A DNA stretch of 64,000 nt, taken from contig NC_013793.1 in assembly GCF_000005825.2 (NCBI RefSeq), positions 41,030 to 105,029 of the forward strand, written 5' to 3'. Numbering within the stretch: the first letter of the stretch is position 1; every line of letters starts with the position of its first letter. Under the pieces are notes generated by a model. The model worked only from the letters and a program-made list of their open reading frames with translations. It was not told where the DNA came from and ran no database searches. Shown here one piece after another: positions 25,762 through 34,104 of this stretch. The DNA is from Alkalihalophilus pseudofirmus OF4. Its GTDB lineage: Bacteria > Bacillota > Bacilli > Bacillales > Bacillaceae_D. The position numbers were made by a program, and so were the translations under genes.

Positions 25762-26112
25762 CTAAAATAAGCTTGTTTGTACGTATTGCTTTTTAATTAA
25801 TGTTTCTTGCAATATGTCCTCGATTTGAGGTTGTTTTACTTGAAAGGTTTTCAAAAACTCTTCACTGCTTTTATCTAGATTGATAATCCGGTCCTTGCAC
25901 TCTTTTCTAAGTTTAACGCTAAAAGGTGGCTTTGATAATGTTACATCAAAGCCAAATTCTTTTGATTGAGCTGCAACAATTTTGAATCGTTTTTCTCTCT
26001 CTAAATTGGACCAATTTTCTAATTGATCTTGATATTGTATTGCTTCATTTTTACGTAGATCATAGGGTTTAATAAAGACATCTACCCTCTCCTCGCTGCG
26101 ATAACCCTTAAT
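25762..26112 (-). pseudogene. C-terminal fragment of unknown protein
   Basis: A long minus-strand frame without a start codon, bounded upstream by a stop, reads IKGYRSEERVDVFIKPYDLR and FKIVAAQSKEFGFDVTLSKP, and ends KKQYVQTSLF. The even codon pattern suggests it was coding. About 115 residues remain. I do not recognise the family. Confidence 0.45.
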
Positions 26113-26147
26113 CAGCTATCGGCCCGTTAATTATTAATTTTAGTAGG

Positions 26148-26546
26148 CTATTTAGTAGATATGTGAATCTCGATTTGACCGTTAGGATTATATTTTTCAA
26201 AATCAAATGAATAAGCTCTCTTTAAATCCCCGTTCTCTTCTTGTTCCCATATCTGCTTCCAAGTATTAAGTATTCCATTTTCATCCAATGAATCAACTTT
26301 AAAAATCTCGTATTTACTTATGCTTGGAATTTTAATAGTATTTGCGTTATTACTACTTTCTACTGCTACACTTACTGTATAATCCCCTCTATAATCACTC
26401 TCGTATTCATGGTACAAACCATATGTAACCTCATCCTGATTTAATAAAGCACTTGATGCCTCTTTCCACATCTCTGTGATCTTTTGCATGATAGCTTTGT
26501 CTTCAAAATTATTAGTTCTCACACTTTTGATGATCATTAGGTTCAC
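26148..26546 (-). CDS. GyrI-like effector-binding domain protein
   Basis: A 132-residue stand-alone AraC-type effector-binding domain. A GTG start at 26546 follows GTGAGG; ATG 26537 is an alternative. The order IIKSVRTNN, IMQKITEMWKEASSAL, YGLYHEYESDYRGDYTVSVA, a strand ending IPSISKYEIFKV, and GILNTWKQIWEQ, then KRAYSFDFEKY and IEIHIS is the usual GyrI/Cass2 fold. Such proteins bind small cationic or hydrophobic molecules, sometimes giving drug tolerance. There is no DNA-binding domain attached. It is a single gene between repeat-containing intergenic regions. Confidence 0.8.
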   Translation of the reverse strand: MNLMIIKSVRTNNFEDKAIMQKITEMWKEASSALLNQDEVTYGLYHEYESDYRGDYTVSVAVESSNNANTIKIPSISKYEIFKVDSLDENGILNTWKQIWEQEENGDLKRAYSFDFEKYNPNGQIEIHISTK

Positions 26547-26599
26547 TTGATTAGCCTCACAATATTATTATTTATTTTTCTTTCTACATAATAAATATA

Positions 26600-26690
26600 T
26601 TACCTTCTTCTTCAACTCTTCTGCCCGTTCCTTCAACAAGATAAAGGCTATAACCTTTATTAAGCTATCGTACCCCGTTAGCTTAATATC
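26600..26690. repeat. Intergenic repeat family, copy 1
   Basis: TTCTTCAACTCTTCTGCCCG and the nearby CCCCGTTAGCTTAATATC belong to a loose repeat also seen at 27041-27106, 28540-28625 and 29183-29215. Each copy carries a version of TATTCTGCCC(C)GTTAGTTTAA. It sits between genes and is probably a transcript-end or mobile short element known from Bacillus genomes. Confidence 0.5.
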
Positions 26691-27002
26691 TTAAATTTCA
26701 CCTTTTACAAAAGGAGAGAACACAGAATAAGCAGACCAAATAAAAACTATCCAAAAAGTAATAGAAGTTATACGTTCGTTCAATAGTGGACTTCTTTTAG
26801 ATAAGATATAAGTCCGAAACAATGTATATAGACAAAATAGTAAAAAAGATAAACCAAACCAGACTACACCAACATTCCCTAAATATGCTATACCTGCACT
26901 TTCGTATATGTTACTTAATACTTTTTGAGTCAAAAGGAATCCCACAACTAAGAAAATGATTATTTCAACAAATGTAATAGCATACATCTTCCAAACACCC
27001 AA
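26691..27002 (-). CDS. Three-helix membrane protein
   Basis: A 103-residue protein when started at the TTG at 27002, eight bases after AAAAGGGAGG. An upstream ATG at 27035 is in frame but has no site. Membrane segments are near residues 7-26 (AITFVEIIIFLVVGFLLTQ), 42-62 and 78-98. No motif is known. It is isolated, with the same intergenic repeat type on both sides. Confidence 0.65.
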   Translation of the reverse strand: MGVWKMYAITFVEIIIFLVVGFLLTQKVLSNIYESAGIAYLGNVGVVWFGLSFLLFCLYTLFRTYILSKRSPLLNERITSITFWIVFIWSAYSVFSPFVKGEI

Positions 27003-27138
27003 AAAGTTTCCCTCCCTTTTCTTAAATACTACCATTAAAACCCAGAATCATTCTTAAAGTATTCTGCTCCTTTAGTTTAACATTATTTTCCTTTTATTTG
27101 ACTTAGGAATATTTAAGAGAAGAAACTATAACATACTG

Positions 27139-27172
27139 AAAAGAGCGACACATATACTGTGCCGCTCTTTTT
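27139..27172. terminator. Hairpin terminator
   Basis: AAAAGAGCGACAC pairs with GTGCCGCTCTTTT, with T and A runs on both sides. It ends the minus-strand gene at 27203. Confidence 0.8.
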
Positions 27173-27202
27173 TGATAATAAATTTTTTTATAAAAGATAC
27201 TC

Positions 27203-28006
27203 TCATGATGAAAACTTTATAGGATAGAATAATCTATGTTTATCAGGAAAGTCATTATTTAATTTATTTTTTTGTTCATCCACTTTTTTCTTAGTTCTTT
27301 CTAAATCTACTTTTTTGGCATCAAAATGAATTTCTATATCATCTGGTTTATTCCTTCTACCAAAAACCTTGCCTCTTGATTTCAAATTAAAACATTCCTC
27401 ATAAACCTTTTGGGTTTTATCTTCATATCTGATAAAAGTATATATTTCGGGTTGGGGGACCGTACCATCATAAGAAATAATATTTAATGTTGAGAAAACA
27501 AAAGGGATACTACAATCCAACTGGTTTACAGTATATAATGAATGCAAACTTTCGCTATTTACTGTATTAGGTCTATGTTTTCTGGACGGAAAAGCATAAT
27601 ACTTTTCCCACCCATCGTTTGGCATATAAACTATTGTTGTTACAGTGATGTTATAACAGATATTAGAAGAGACATTTTCAATTGCGTACGAGTGATCAGG
27701 CCAAATAAGTTGAAACACTTTATCTTTATCATTTTCTTCCTCGGTATATTTAATTGGTGGGATACTGAATATTAAATCTGGTTTTATACTTAAATGAAAC
27801 TGATCTCTTTGGAGAAGCTGGGATTGTTCAGTAATGTGATTTGCCTTTGCTGCATTTTCATTCGCCTTTTTAGCATTAGAAACAGATTTCCAAGTGATGA
27901 GGAGTAATATAATTGACGATAAAAAAGTCAGTAACTCTCCTATAGTGATTGGTTCCATTTTTACTATATTCAAATCTCCCAACACACTATATGCTAATTC
28001 ACCCAT
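27203..28006 (-). CDS. Membrane-anchored protein of unknown function
   Basis: A 267-residue protein if started at ATG 28006, with AGAGGAGGAC eight bases before it; a longer frame to 28069 lacks a site. One N-terminal membrane helix (ITIGELLTFLSSIILLLITW) is followed by an Ala/Asn/Lys-rich helix that probably forms a coiled coil. Then comes a cytoplasmic or external beta-rich domain of about 170 residues (SIKPDLIFSIPP, IENVSSNICYNITVTTIVYM) and a charged C-terminal helix. The layout resembles membrane-tethered accessory proteins found with mobile elements. No function can be assigned. Confidence 0.65.
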   Translation of the reverse strand: MGELAYSVLGDLNIVKMEPITIGELLTFLSSIILLLITWKSVSNAKKANENAAKANHITEQSQLLQRDQFHLSIKPDLIFSIPPIKYTEEENDKDKVFQLIWPDHSYAIENVSSNICYNITVTTIVYMPNDGWEKYYAFPSRKHRPNTVNSESLHSLYTVNQLDCSIPFVFSTLNIISYDGTVPQPEIYTFIRYEDKTQKVYEECFNLKSRGKVFGRRNKPDDIEIHFDAKKVDLERTKKKVDEQKNKLNNDFPDKHRLFYPIKFSS

Positions 28007-28106
28007 ATTAAAGTCCTCCTCTTGTTTTCTGTATAACATTATCAATCTCAGCAGTAGAATATTTTCCAAAGTCGTGTTATATTATTACTAACTAAACATA
28101 ATAATA

Positions 28107-28142
28107 AAAAAGAACGCAAGGTACGGCTAATACCTTACGTTC
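28107..28142 (-). terminator. Minus-strand terminator
   Basis: On the minus strand GAACGTAAGGT and ACCTTGCGTTC pair around an ATTAGCCGT loop and run into TTTTTTATT. It may end transcripts from the toxin locus or an antisense transcript. Confidence 0.65.
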
Positions 28143-28187
28143 CTAGATACAAGCGACTCCCTCAAAGGGGAAAGCGTTTAATGGATT

Positions 28188-28237
28188 AAAAAGTAACCAC
28201 CTCATTTGCTTTGCGGGCAAAGGTGGTTACTTTTTTT
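28188..28237. terminator. 3' hairpin of toxin gene
   Basis: AAAAAGTAACCACCT and AGGTGGTTACTTTTT form a 15-bp stem around a loop with a TTGC...GCAA part. The toxin stop codon lies inside one arm. The same hairpin recurs at 25611-25659. Confidence 0.8.
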
Positions 28238-28316
28238 CGTTCTTATTAAAAGACAGGATTGATATCACCAGCATTGCTGTTCCTATCATTAATGTGAGAA
28301 CTTCAAAAGTAGTCAT
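28227..28316 (-). CDS. Holin-like type I toxin peptide
   Basis: A 29-residue peptide, MTTFEVLTLMIGTAMLVISI, then LSFNKNEKK. It starts at 28316 behind GGGAGGTGATAGT. This is the pattern of the putative holin-like toxin family (TxpA/BsrG-type): short acidic start, one membrane helix and a Lys-rich tail, followed by a stem-loop that overlaps the stop. Family members are controlled by an antisense RNA overlapping the 3' end, which I expect on the plus strand through 28150-28330. It would stabilise the plasmid or prophage. Excess peptide damages the membrane. Confidence 0.8.
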   Translation of the reverse strand: MTTFEVLTLMIGTAMLVISILSFNKNEKK

Positions 28317-28442
28317 ACTATCACCTCCCTTCTCTTTAGAAGAAGGTGTATATTACGACTTTCCACCTTTGCACTTGCGCTGTATCTCTGAATATTATAG
28401 CATAATTTGGTTGCATAATTTACTCATTTCAATGTTAAAATA

Positions 28443-28462
28443 ATTAGAACGTACGTTCTAAT
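28443..28462. promoter_or_regulatory. 20-bp palindrome with SOS-box core
   Basis: ATTAGAACGT is followed by its exact complement. The core GAACGTACGTTC matches the Bacillus LexA box GAACRNRYGTTY at all positions. A GGAGGG site and a nine-codon frame follow on the plus strand, so the SOS-controlled gene has been lost, or a TetR-type repressor uses the palindrome instead. Confidence 0.5.
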
Positions 28463-28672
28463 TTGGAGGGTTAAAAATGTCCCTTCACAGTTCATATGCT
28501 GGTTAATCCTCCAAGAAGGTAAATGTGGTTACATCCTTAGCTAACCTGCTTCTTTGGTTTAACATTAATTTTCCTTTTATTTGACATAGAAAAAGCATTC
28601 CTTATTGAAGGAATGCACCCGTTAGCTTAATAAACGATTAATATAAAACGTAGAGAGTTTCTCTCTATCACT

Positions 28673-29140
28673 TCATTCTGTTATTCTTTGGCAGTCAGTA
28701 ACAACAAAACCAAATTCATAATTATGACGGAATGTAATTTGGAATCTCTCCGCTTTCTTTTCTGCCGTATCTCCAATCACTCGATAAACGCTTGCTATCA
28801 CATCTAATTCAGAAAAACCCCCATCGATAGTTCTCATATCTGTTATTTTAAATGGGTCGATATAATAAACGTTTTGTTTACCCAGTTTCAAATAATTCTT
28901 TTCTTGGAGGGCAAATAACGTCCTTCTTTGTAATTCAGTAGTTAGCATACGCTCCAACTTACCTTCACGTGTCGTTGGCTCGTCCCACAATGCAACCCAT
29001 TCAATTAAGTCTTTCCCTTGATTGGCTTGGTCTTGTAGATTCTTATTTACTTGGTCAGACATAGCTATTACCGATTGAACTGGCGTATTATAGCTTACTA
29101 TACATATCGCTAACAATAATGTAGTAACCAATTTTTTCAT
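28673..29140 (-). CDS. Secreted protein of unknown function
   Basis: A 155-residue protein with a signal peptide (MKKLVTTLLLAICIVSYNTP, cleavage after SVIA). The mature part begins with a helix and WVALWDEPTTREGKLERMLTTELQRR. A cystatin-like or NTF2-like sheet follows (LDVIASVYRVIGDT, RFQITFRHNYEFGFVVTDCQ). The closing strands suggest a DUF3888-like or related exported fold, but the diagnostic residues are not clear. A GAGGTGATAA site precedes the start. The gene stands alone. Confidence 0.7.
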   Translation of the reverse strand: MKKLVTTLLLAICIVSYNTPVQSVIAMSDQVNKNLQDQANQGKDLIEWVALWDEPTTREGKLERMLTTELQRRTLFALQEKNYLKLGKQNVYYIDPFKITDMRTIDGGFSELDVIASVYRVIGDTAEKKAERFQITFRHNYEFGFVVTDCQRITE

Positions 29141-29320
29141 ATTATCACCTCAGTTTAGTTTCACAAATTAAACTGAGTCTTATTCAAGTATTCTGCCCTG
29201 TTAGTTAAAGAGCACATTTTTTCATACATCAGCTGTAACTAAAGACATTTGCAGCACCGCATTTAGTCTACTACATTATATAAATGTTATCCTAAACTGT
29301 TTACAAAAAGATGATATAAA

Positions 29321-29358
29321 GGACCACAAGAAAACCTATTGCTTGTCTCTTGTGGTCC
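29321..29358. terminator. Hairpin terminator
   Basis: GGACCACAAGA pairs exactly with TCTTGTGGTCC around a 16-base loop, just after the stop of the minus-strand gene at 29389. Confidence 0.75.
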
Positions 29359-29388
29359 CTATATTATTACTCTTTTTATGGAAACAAC

Positions 29389-30279
29389 CTATTTTTCAGT
29401 CCCCTCTTGTAATAAAACTCTCTTCTCTTCCATTAATGTTTGTTCCGCGCTACTAAGACTTGCCTTCTTTTCAATGAGTTCTTTTTCTAACTCTACTAAA
29501 TCCCGCTTTATATCCTCTTTTTGATTCTCTAAATCGTTTATTTTAGTAGAAGATACATTTTCAACTTGAGATAAACTGTCACTAATTAACTCATCCACAT
29601 CTACTTCCTCTTCTTTTCCGAATAACGATTGAAAAAATCCGGATTTCGGGCGTTTGGTAGCTTTTTTTAACGTATGTGTTAGAAGTTGCTGGTTCCTTAC
29701 TTCCACCCGAGATAAAGAGATTTTATGGTCTATTAATTCAAGATCCATCTTTTTTTTGCTCACTTGACTCTCTAACTGATCATACTCTCGCATTTGTACG
29801 GATAGTTTATTCTCTTGCTCTAACAAATGTATCCTTTTATTGGTACTTTTTAAAATTTGTCCGAGCATTTCATTATTTAGTGTATTGACGCCCTTAGTTG
29901 GATTGGTTGGATCATAATCCACAGTTTCAGACCTGTAACCAAGAAGAACTTCGATATCAGAGATCGTTTTGCCCTGTTCCAAATACATTAAGATTAAATA
30001 CAATCTATAAATACTTCGGTAGTTTAATCTATAAAATCTACCACTTCTTACGGGCTGAATGTATTTCATAAGGTTTTCATTTCTAAGGTAGTTTCTTAAT
30101 GTGGAGTCATTTTTCTGCAGATATGCAGCGGATTCCGTAGTTGAATATGTCGTTTCTGGATGTAGATTATTTAGAAAAGAAGGATATAGTTTTTCTGCCG
30201 TAACGTCATAAAGTTCAAGTTGCCTTTTTAAAGGGTCTTCACTAAAGTCCGTTTCAATAATATCCAGTGTTGTTACCAT
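29389..30279 (-). CDS. MerR-like DNA-binding coiled-coil protein
   Basis: A 296-residue protein; GGAGGTGATAAGTAA precedes the ATG. Residues 40-125 form a MerR-type winged helix (YSTTESAAYLQKNDSTLRNY, then SGRFYRLNYRSIYRLYLILM). Residues 150-200 and 240-295 are long heptad helices (ENQKEDIKRDLVELEKELIE), separated by a charged linker. There is no metal-binding C-terminus. The build recalls RacA and other DNA-anchoring proteins of Gram-positive bacteria. It is divergent from parMR across a repeat-rich gap, so it may bind there and act in segregation or in control of parM. The protein is conserved on related plasmids as far as I can judge, but its function is not established. Confidence 0.7.
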   Translation of the reverse strand: MVTTLDIIETDFSEDPLKRQLELYDVTAEKLYPSFLNNLHPETTYSTTESAAYLQKNDSTLRNYLRNENLMKYIQPVRSGRFYRLNYRSIYRLYLILMYLEQGKTISDIEVLLGYRSETVDYDPTNPTKGVNTLNNEMLGQILKSTNKRIHLLEQENKLSVQMREYDQLESQVSKKKMDLELIDHKISLSRVEVRNQQLLTHTLKKATKRPKSGFFQSLFGKEEEVDVDELISDSLSQVENVSSTKINDLENQKEDIKRDLVELEKELIEKKASLSSAEQTLMEEKRVLLQEGTEK

Positions 30280-30389
30280 TTACTTATCACCTCCGTTGTT
30301 TAAGGTTGCGCTATTCTCCGCTACTATTTATGGTAACGATAAAACTCTGTTATATCAAGAGTATTCACTTCCGTTGCTGTATTTAATTT

Positions 30390-30600
30390 AATTTAGCTAT
30401 AGCGTTAGGTCGATCAACCCAAACTAACTTTGTCGTTATTTAGCGTTATGCATTTAAAGTAATTCAATTAATGTCAGTTAAAATAAATTAAAGCGCTTTT
30501 TAACGCTATAGCGTTACCGCTTCGTTAGATTAGAGGTGGTAACGGCGGCGTTAAGTTAAATTAATGACGATAGCGGAACATCTTGCTTATTAATGTATAT
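30390..30600. repeat. Centromere-like repeat region
   Basis: The motif TAGCGTTA or its complement TAACGCTA recurs: at about 30407-30414, 30437-30446, 30511-30526 as TTAACGCTATAGCGTTA, then with variants GGTAACGG, GGCGTTAAG and ACGATAGCGG up to 30575. Direct and inverted copies in a gap next to parMR are what ParR needs as parC. The flanking DNA is AT-rich. Confidence 0.65.
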
Positions 30601-30669
30601 ACAATTTTATGAATGATTTCATTGTATATATAAATGTATTGCTAAAATTGAATACTTTTGTAATGTTAA

Positions 30670-30699
30670 TTAGACGTATGAGGACTTGTGTTGTATAAT
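30670..30699 (+). promoter_or_regulatory. Probable parM promoter
   Basis: TTAGAC and TATAAT with an 18-bp spacer lie 50 bp before the parM start and just past the repeats, so ParR bound at the repeats could repress it. Confidence 0.5.
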
Positions 30700-30748
30700 G
30701 ATGATAATTAATACAAATATATAAATAATGTTAGGGAGAGTGATTTAT

Positions 30749-31948
30749 ATGATCGTTATGAATATGAATGTGGCAAATGATAATGGTAATAATGAGCAAG
30801 CTATCAAAGTAAATGATGTGCTTTATAGACAACCCAATACATATGCAATGCCAGAAAGACCTTCGTTTGAAGATAATAGCGAACCGGAAACGCTTATACC
30901 TAATCTCTTAAATGAATTAGAAGTAGATATCCAGTCCGATAGTATTGACTTTGGGGGACTTTATTTTATTGGAAGAAAAGCTATTAAGAGTAAATACACC
31001 GCTCATTCAATGAGTGTAGATAGCGAGAAGAAGTATGAAAGTGATTTACCCATCATTAATACATTGGGGTTGTTATCCGGAGTTGCTGTTCAAAATGCTT
31101 ATAAAGAATCTAAGGAGTTACCTAAGGAGATTAGCTTAAACGTTGATATGGCCACAGCTTTACCTGTGAATCAGTGGAGTAGGGAAACGGCGAGTTTCTT
31201 TTCAAAGAGATTTATGGAAGGGTTGCACACGGTGATTGTGTATGTTGGACACTTGAAAGTGCGAGTAAGTATGAAGTTCACTTATGTAAAAGTGATTCCC
31301 GAAGGCACGCCTGTTCTTTTTAATCTAATAGAAGATCAAGAGGGCAATTATAGAAATGATTCTATTTTTGATGAATTTAAAAAAGAATATGAAGTGAATG
31401 TAGATGGGGAATACTTCCAAGATAAACGTATAAAACATGTTGATATTGGTGATGGTACATGCGATACACCCCTTACGATCGGATATGAATATGACAGGGA
31501 TTTCGTCAATGGAATACCTACAGGCATTGGACATTCCATCAATAAAGCAATTGATTTATTTAAAAAAGAAGTGTCTGATATGAATATCTCCAGACAACAA
31601 TTTATTGATTATGTCAAAGAAGAGGGTCATCCATATCACGATAAGGCTGTAAGGCTTATCAAACAATCAATGCGTTCTGAAGTGAAGTCGATTCATGATC
31701 ATATCGTGGATGAGTTAAAAAAAGCTTCTAATGAAGTGGATATTATTTGTGTCTATGGAGGAGGGTCTATTTTAATGAAAGACCACCTTTATAAACCATT
31801 GAAAAAACTATGTGACCGCCCTGACATTCCAGCCAAACTATTATGGGTTCCTGAACAATTTGCCCCTCTAATGAATGTTGAGGGATTGAATATCTTTTTA
31901 AAGGCCGTATTGCCTCAGCTAAAAGAAAAAGAATTGGCATCTAAATAA
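30749..31948 (+). CDS. parM: ParM-like plasmid-segregation actin
   Basis: A 399-residue actin-like ATPase. The start at 30749 has AGGGAGAG upstream; a frame from 30728 overlaps that site. Actin-fold landmarks: N-terminal MNMNVANDNGNNEQAIKVND as phosphate-1 region (an Asn/Asp-Asn-Gly loop), phosphate-2 in VDIGDGTCDTPL, and the adenosine region IICVYGGGSILM. The sequence is of the Bacillus thuringiensis ParM type rather than R1 ParM. It polymerises to push plasmid copies apart, through ParR at a centromere. parR follows after 70 bp. A hairpin lies between them. Confidence 0.88.
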   Translation: MIVMNMNVANDNGNNEQAIKVNDVLYRQPNTYAMPERPSFEDNSEPETLIPNLLNELEVDIQSDSIDFGGLYFIGRKAIKSKYTAHSMSVDSEKKYESDLPIINTLGLLSGVAVQNAYKESKELPKEISLNVDMATALPVNQWSRETASFFSKRFMEGLHTVIVYVGHLKVRVSMKFTYVKVIPEGTPVLFNLIEDQEGNYRNDSIFDEFKKEYEVNVDGEYFQDKRIKHVDIGDGTCDTPLTIGYEYDRDFVNGIPTGIGHSINKAIDLFKKEVSDMNISRQQFIDYVKEEGHPYHDKAVRLIKQSMRSEVKSIHDHIVDELKKASNEVDIICVYGGGSILMKDHLYKPLKKLCDRPDIPAKLLWVPEQFAPLMNVEGLNIFLKAVLPQLKEKELASK

Positions 31949-31955
31949 CTGCTAG

Positions 31956-31990
31956 TGGGTGTAACCATATGGTTGCACCCGCCTTTTAAT
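31956..31990 (+). terminator. Hairpin between parM and parR
   Basis: GGGTGTAACC and GGTTGCACCC pair around ATAT, followed by GCCTTTTAA. It could lower parR relative to parM by partial termination. Confidence 0.65.
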
Positions 31991-32018
31991 AAAGAATACG
32001 TTTGAAAGGAGTAAGTGG

Positions 32019-32672
32019 ATGTCTTCAAGGAAAAAGAAAGTCAAAAAGCGCGGTGAGTCCGTTATATTACGGACGAAGAAGAATGAACCGAACTTCATTA
32101 TGGATTGGATAAATACTCAATCGAACATTAGTGAATCTCTTCGACAGCTCATTGAAAAAGATGTTGCAGAAAATGGATTAAGAGATGTGAATGAAGAGTT
32201 ATTGAATAAAGCCGCAGTAGGTGTGATGGGGCACCATCAACTACATCGTACGGATGTTAAAGCTAACAACAAAATGAACACGCCAGTTGTGGAAGAGACC
32301 CCCCTTGCTATTCCTGATAAGGACACAGAAAATAAGCAGACTGGGACTAAACATACAATAGAATCTATTGGGACAAACCGTGAATCTCCTCCATCGTCTC
32401 ACCCTATAATTGGTAGAAGAATGACTGTGTCCAAACAATTATCAAAGGTTGATAAAAATAAAGTGATTGAACAAACACATCAAGATACCCCTTATGAATT
32501 GTCTGAAAAAAATAGTAGACAGCCTAGTAGCGAGGACAAAATAATGATAGAAGATGTTAAAGGTGCAGCCATTCAAGAGGAAAATGCGGAAGTGCGTAAT
32601 CCAGATAAAAAAGAAGAATCGGGAAAGAAAAAGGTAAACAGAGGTCGTATTGATATTAATCAATGGAGTTAA
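32019..32672 (+). CDS. parR: ParR-like centromere-binding protein
   Basis: A 217-residue protein; GAAAGGAG precedes the ATG. The basic N-terminus (MSSRKKKVKKRGESVILRTK) and the helices NFIMDWINTQSNISESLRQL and IEKDV form a ribbon-helix-helix domain. The rest, about 140 residues, is low-complexity, charged and probably disordered, ending KKVNRGRIDINQWS, where the last residues may contact the ParM filament. ParR dimers would coat the repeats upstream of parM and cap growing filaments. It is followed by a strong terminator. Confidence 0.8.
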   Translation: MSSRKKKVKKRGESVILRTKKNEPNFIMDWINTQSNISESLRQLIEKDVAENGLRDVNEELLNKAAVGVMGHHQLHRTDVKANNKMNTPVVEETPLAIPDKDTENKQTGTKHTIESIGTNRESPPSSHPIIGRRMTVSKQLSKVDKNKVIEQTHQDTPYELSEKNSRQPSSEDKIMIEDVKGAAIQEENAEVRNPDKKEESGKKKVNRGRIDINQWS

Positions 32673-32778
32673 TGTAGACATTTAATCACAGAATCCCCAA
32701 ACTACCTCCCTCGCATCTGCCGAAAGTTTATTTGTGGAAAAGAGATGTATCTAGTTCTTCTACTTTAATAAGAGAGTT

Positions 32779-32818
32779 GTATCGTAGATCTCTATGTAGT
32801 CTATGATACGGCTTTTTT
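32779..32818 (+). terminator. parMR terminator
   Basis: GTATCGTAGA and TCTATGATAC form a stem with one G-T pair, followed by GGC and seven T. Confidence 0.85.
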
Positions 32819-33991
32819 ATTTTACTCCCTGATATCCACTCTTTTAAGCGAAATCGAATATCAAGCCATTCTTACGAGATCTAAACTACTAGCAGCTTCT
32901 TAATTATCAAACTTTATAAGCATTAACAGTTGTAATTATACTAATGGAAAGAGAGGAGCAATATTCTTTTATCTTTAATAATCATCGTTTGTTCAGTACA
33001 TCTATGAGAGTCACGCCCCAAGGGTTGTCCCACTTAGTCTGTGAAAGAAAGTGAAGTTTCTTTAGTTTTCCTTTTTTTTATAACATTTCAACTGCTGGAA
33101 ATTATATGAGCCAGTCCTGTCAGCATTTTCTGGTATCACATCGTGGGTGTGAGATTGTAGTTAGCATGATAAATTCTTGCGTCAGACATTAACATCCAAT
33201 TTCGTTGTGCAGATACACCAACCACTATGTATTCTTTGCATGTAGCCTCGTATTATGAGTGATCATTTCTGTGTTGGCAGTTTGTACCTCTATTCTCTCC
33301 CGTGCACTTCAGAAGCTAAAACCAGTACTGCAGTGGATGCTATTTGTTCCTGGTTCATTTATTTTTCTTATTTGCTCTTAAAATCTATTAGCTATTAAGA
33401 AAAGATCCAATCAACATGATCTTAGGAGAAAAATTATTTTAAAGCTTTGTGGTTTATCATTGTAGCCTTTCTATGTAATTGAAGTTTTATGTCTTATTCT
33501 TATTGATCGAACTTCAATTTTTTCTTGATAGCCCCCTAAAAATATCATTACTATTGTATAAATTAATGTATATATACTTTTATTTTAAATATATTATCTG
33601 TATTTAAATACATATGTATATATTAATCTATATTTATATATATAAATGAAGAATTAATTTCGGACACCAATCTATATTCGGAGTTTAAATATGGGTTGGT
33701 TTTAGTTCTCACCTTCAAAATAGTTCATCCATACGACTAGCTATAGGAGCTAATAGGTGGATTGTGTGTGGGAACGATTGTTCTTTTTTCTTTTTTTGCT
33801 GTCTCCTCACTCTTCTAATTAATTTGTTTCTTGAGTAAGTCTTCTCTCCTTATAGAAAGGTCTAGGTATTATTCAGTAGTCTGGTAGTATGACTGAATAG
33901 GATTAGAATAGTTTAAATTATATTTAAATTCAGTTTAATTTCAGTGTTTTTATATTTAAAGAAAAATCATTTGTTTTTCCTTTGTTGACAG
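32819..33991. other. Non-coding region, partly decayed
   Basis: No intact gene. A plus-strand fragment near 33267-33380 reads ISVLAVCTSILSRALQKLKP and then VLQWMLFVPGSFIFLICS before a stop, so a membrane protein gene once lay here. From about 33540 to 33650 the DNA is almost pure A and T. Confidence 0.45.
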
Positions 33992-34104
33992 GCCCTACAG
34001 CCCGCTTTTTACTCCGCTATCGCTATGTAAATATCCTGACCTCCCACAAACAACATGTTATACAGTGGTTTGTAGGAGGTCAGGATAACAGCGGGCTGTA
34101 GGGC
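33992..34104. repeat. Nested inverted repeats, candidate oriT
   Basis: An outer pair of 15-base arms (GCCCTACAGCCCGCT, complement at 34090-34104) is perfect. Inside lies a second pair of 19-base arms (34033-34051 and 34068-34086, starting ATCCTGACCTCC) with one mismatch and a 16-base loop. TTGACA directly precedes the structure. It stands in front of the conjugation operon and is not a terminator, so an origin of transfer or a strand-specific replication origin is likely. Confidence 0.6.

Noticed and set aside
32241..32681. ORFs opposite parR
   Set aside because: Cys/Phe-rich shadows of the low-complexity parR tail.
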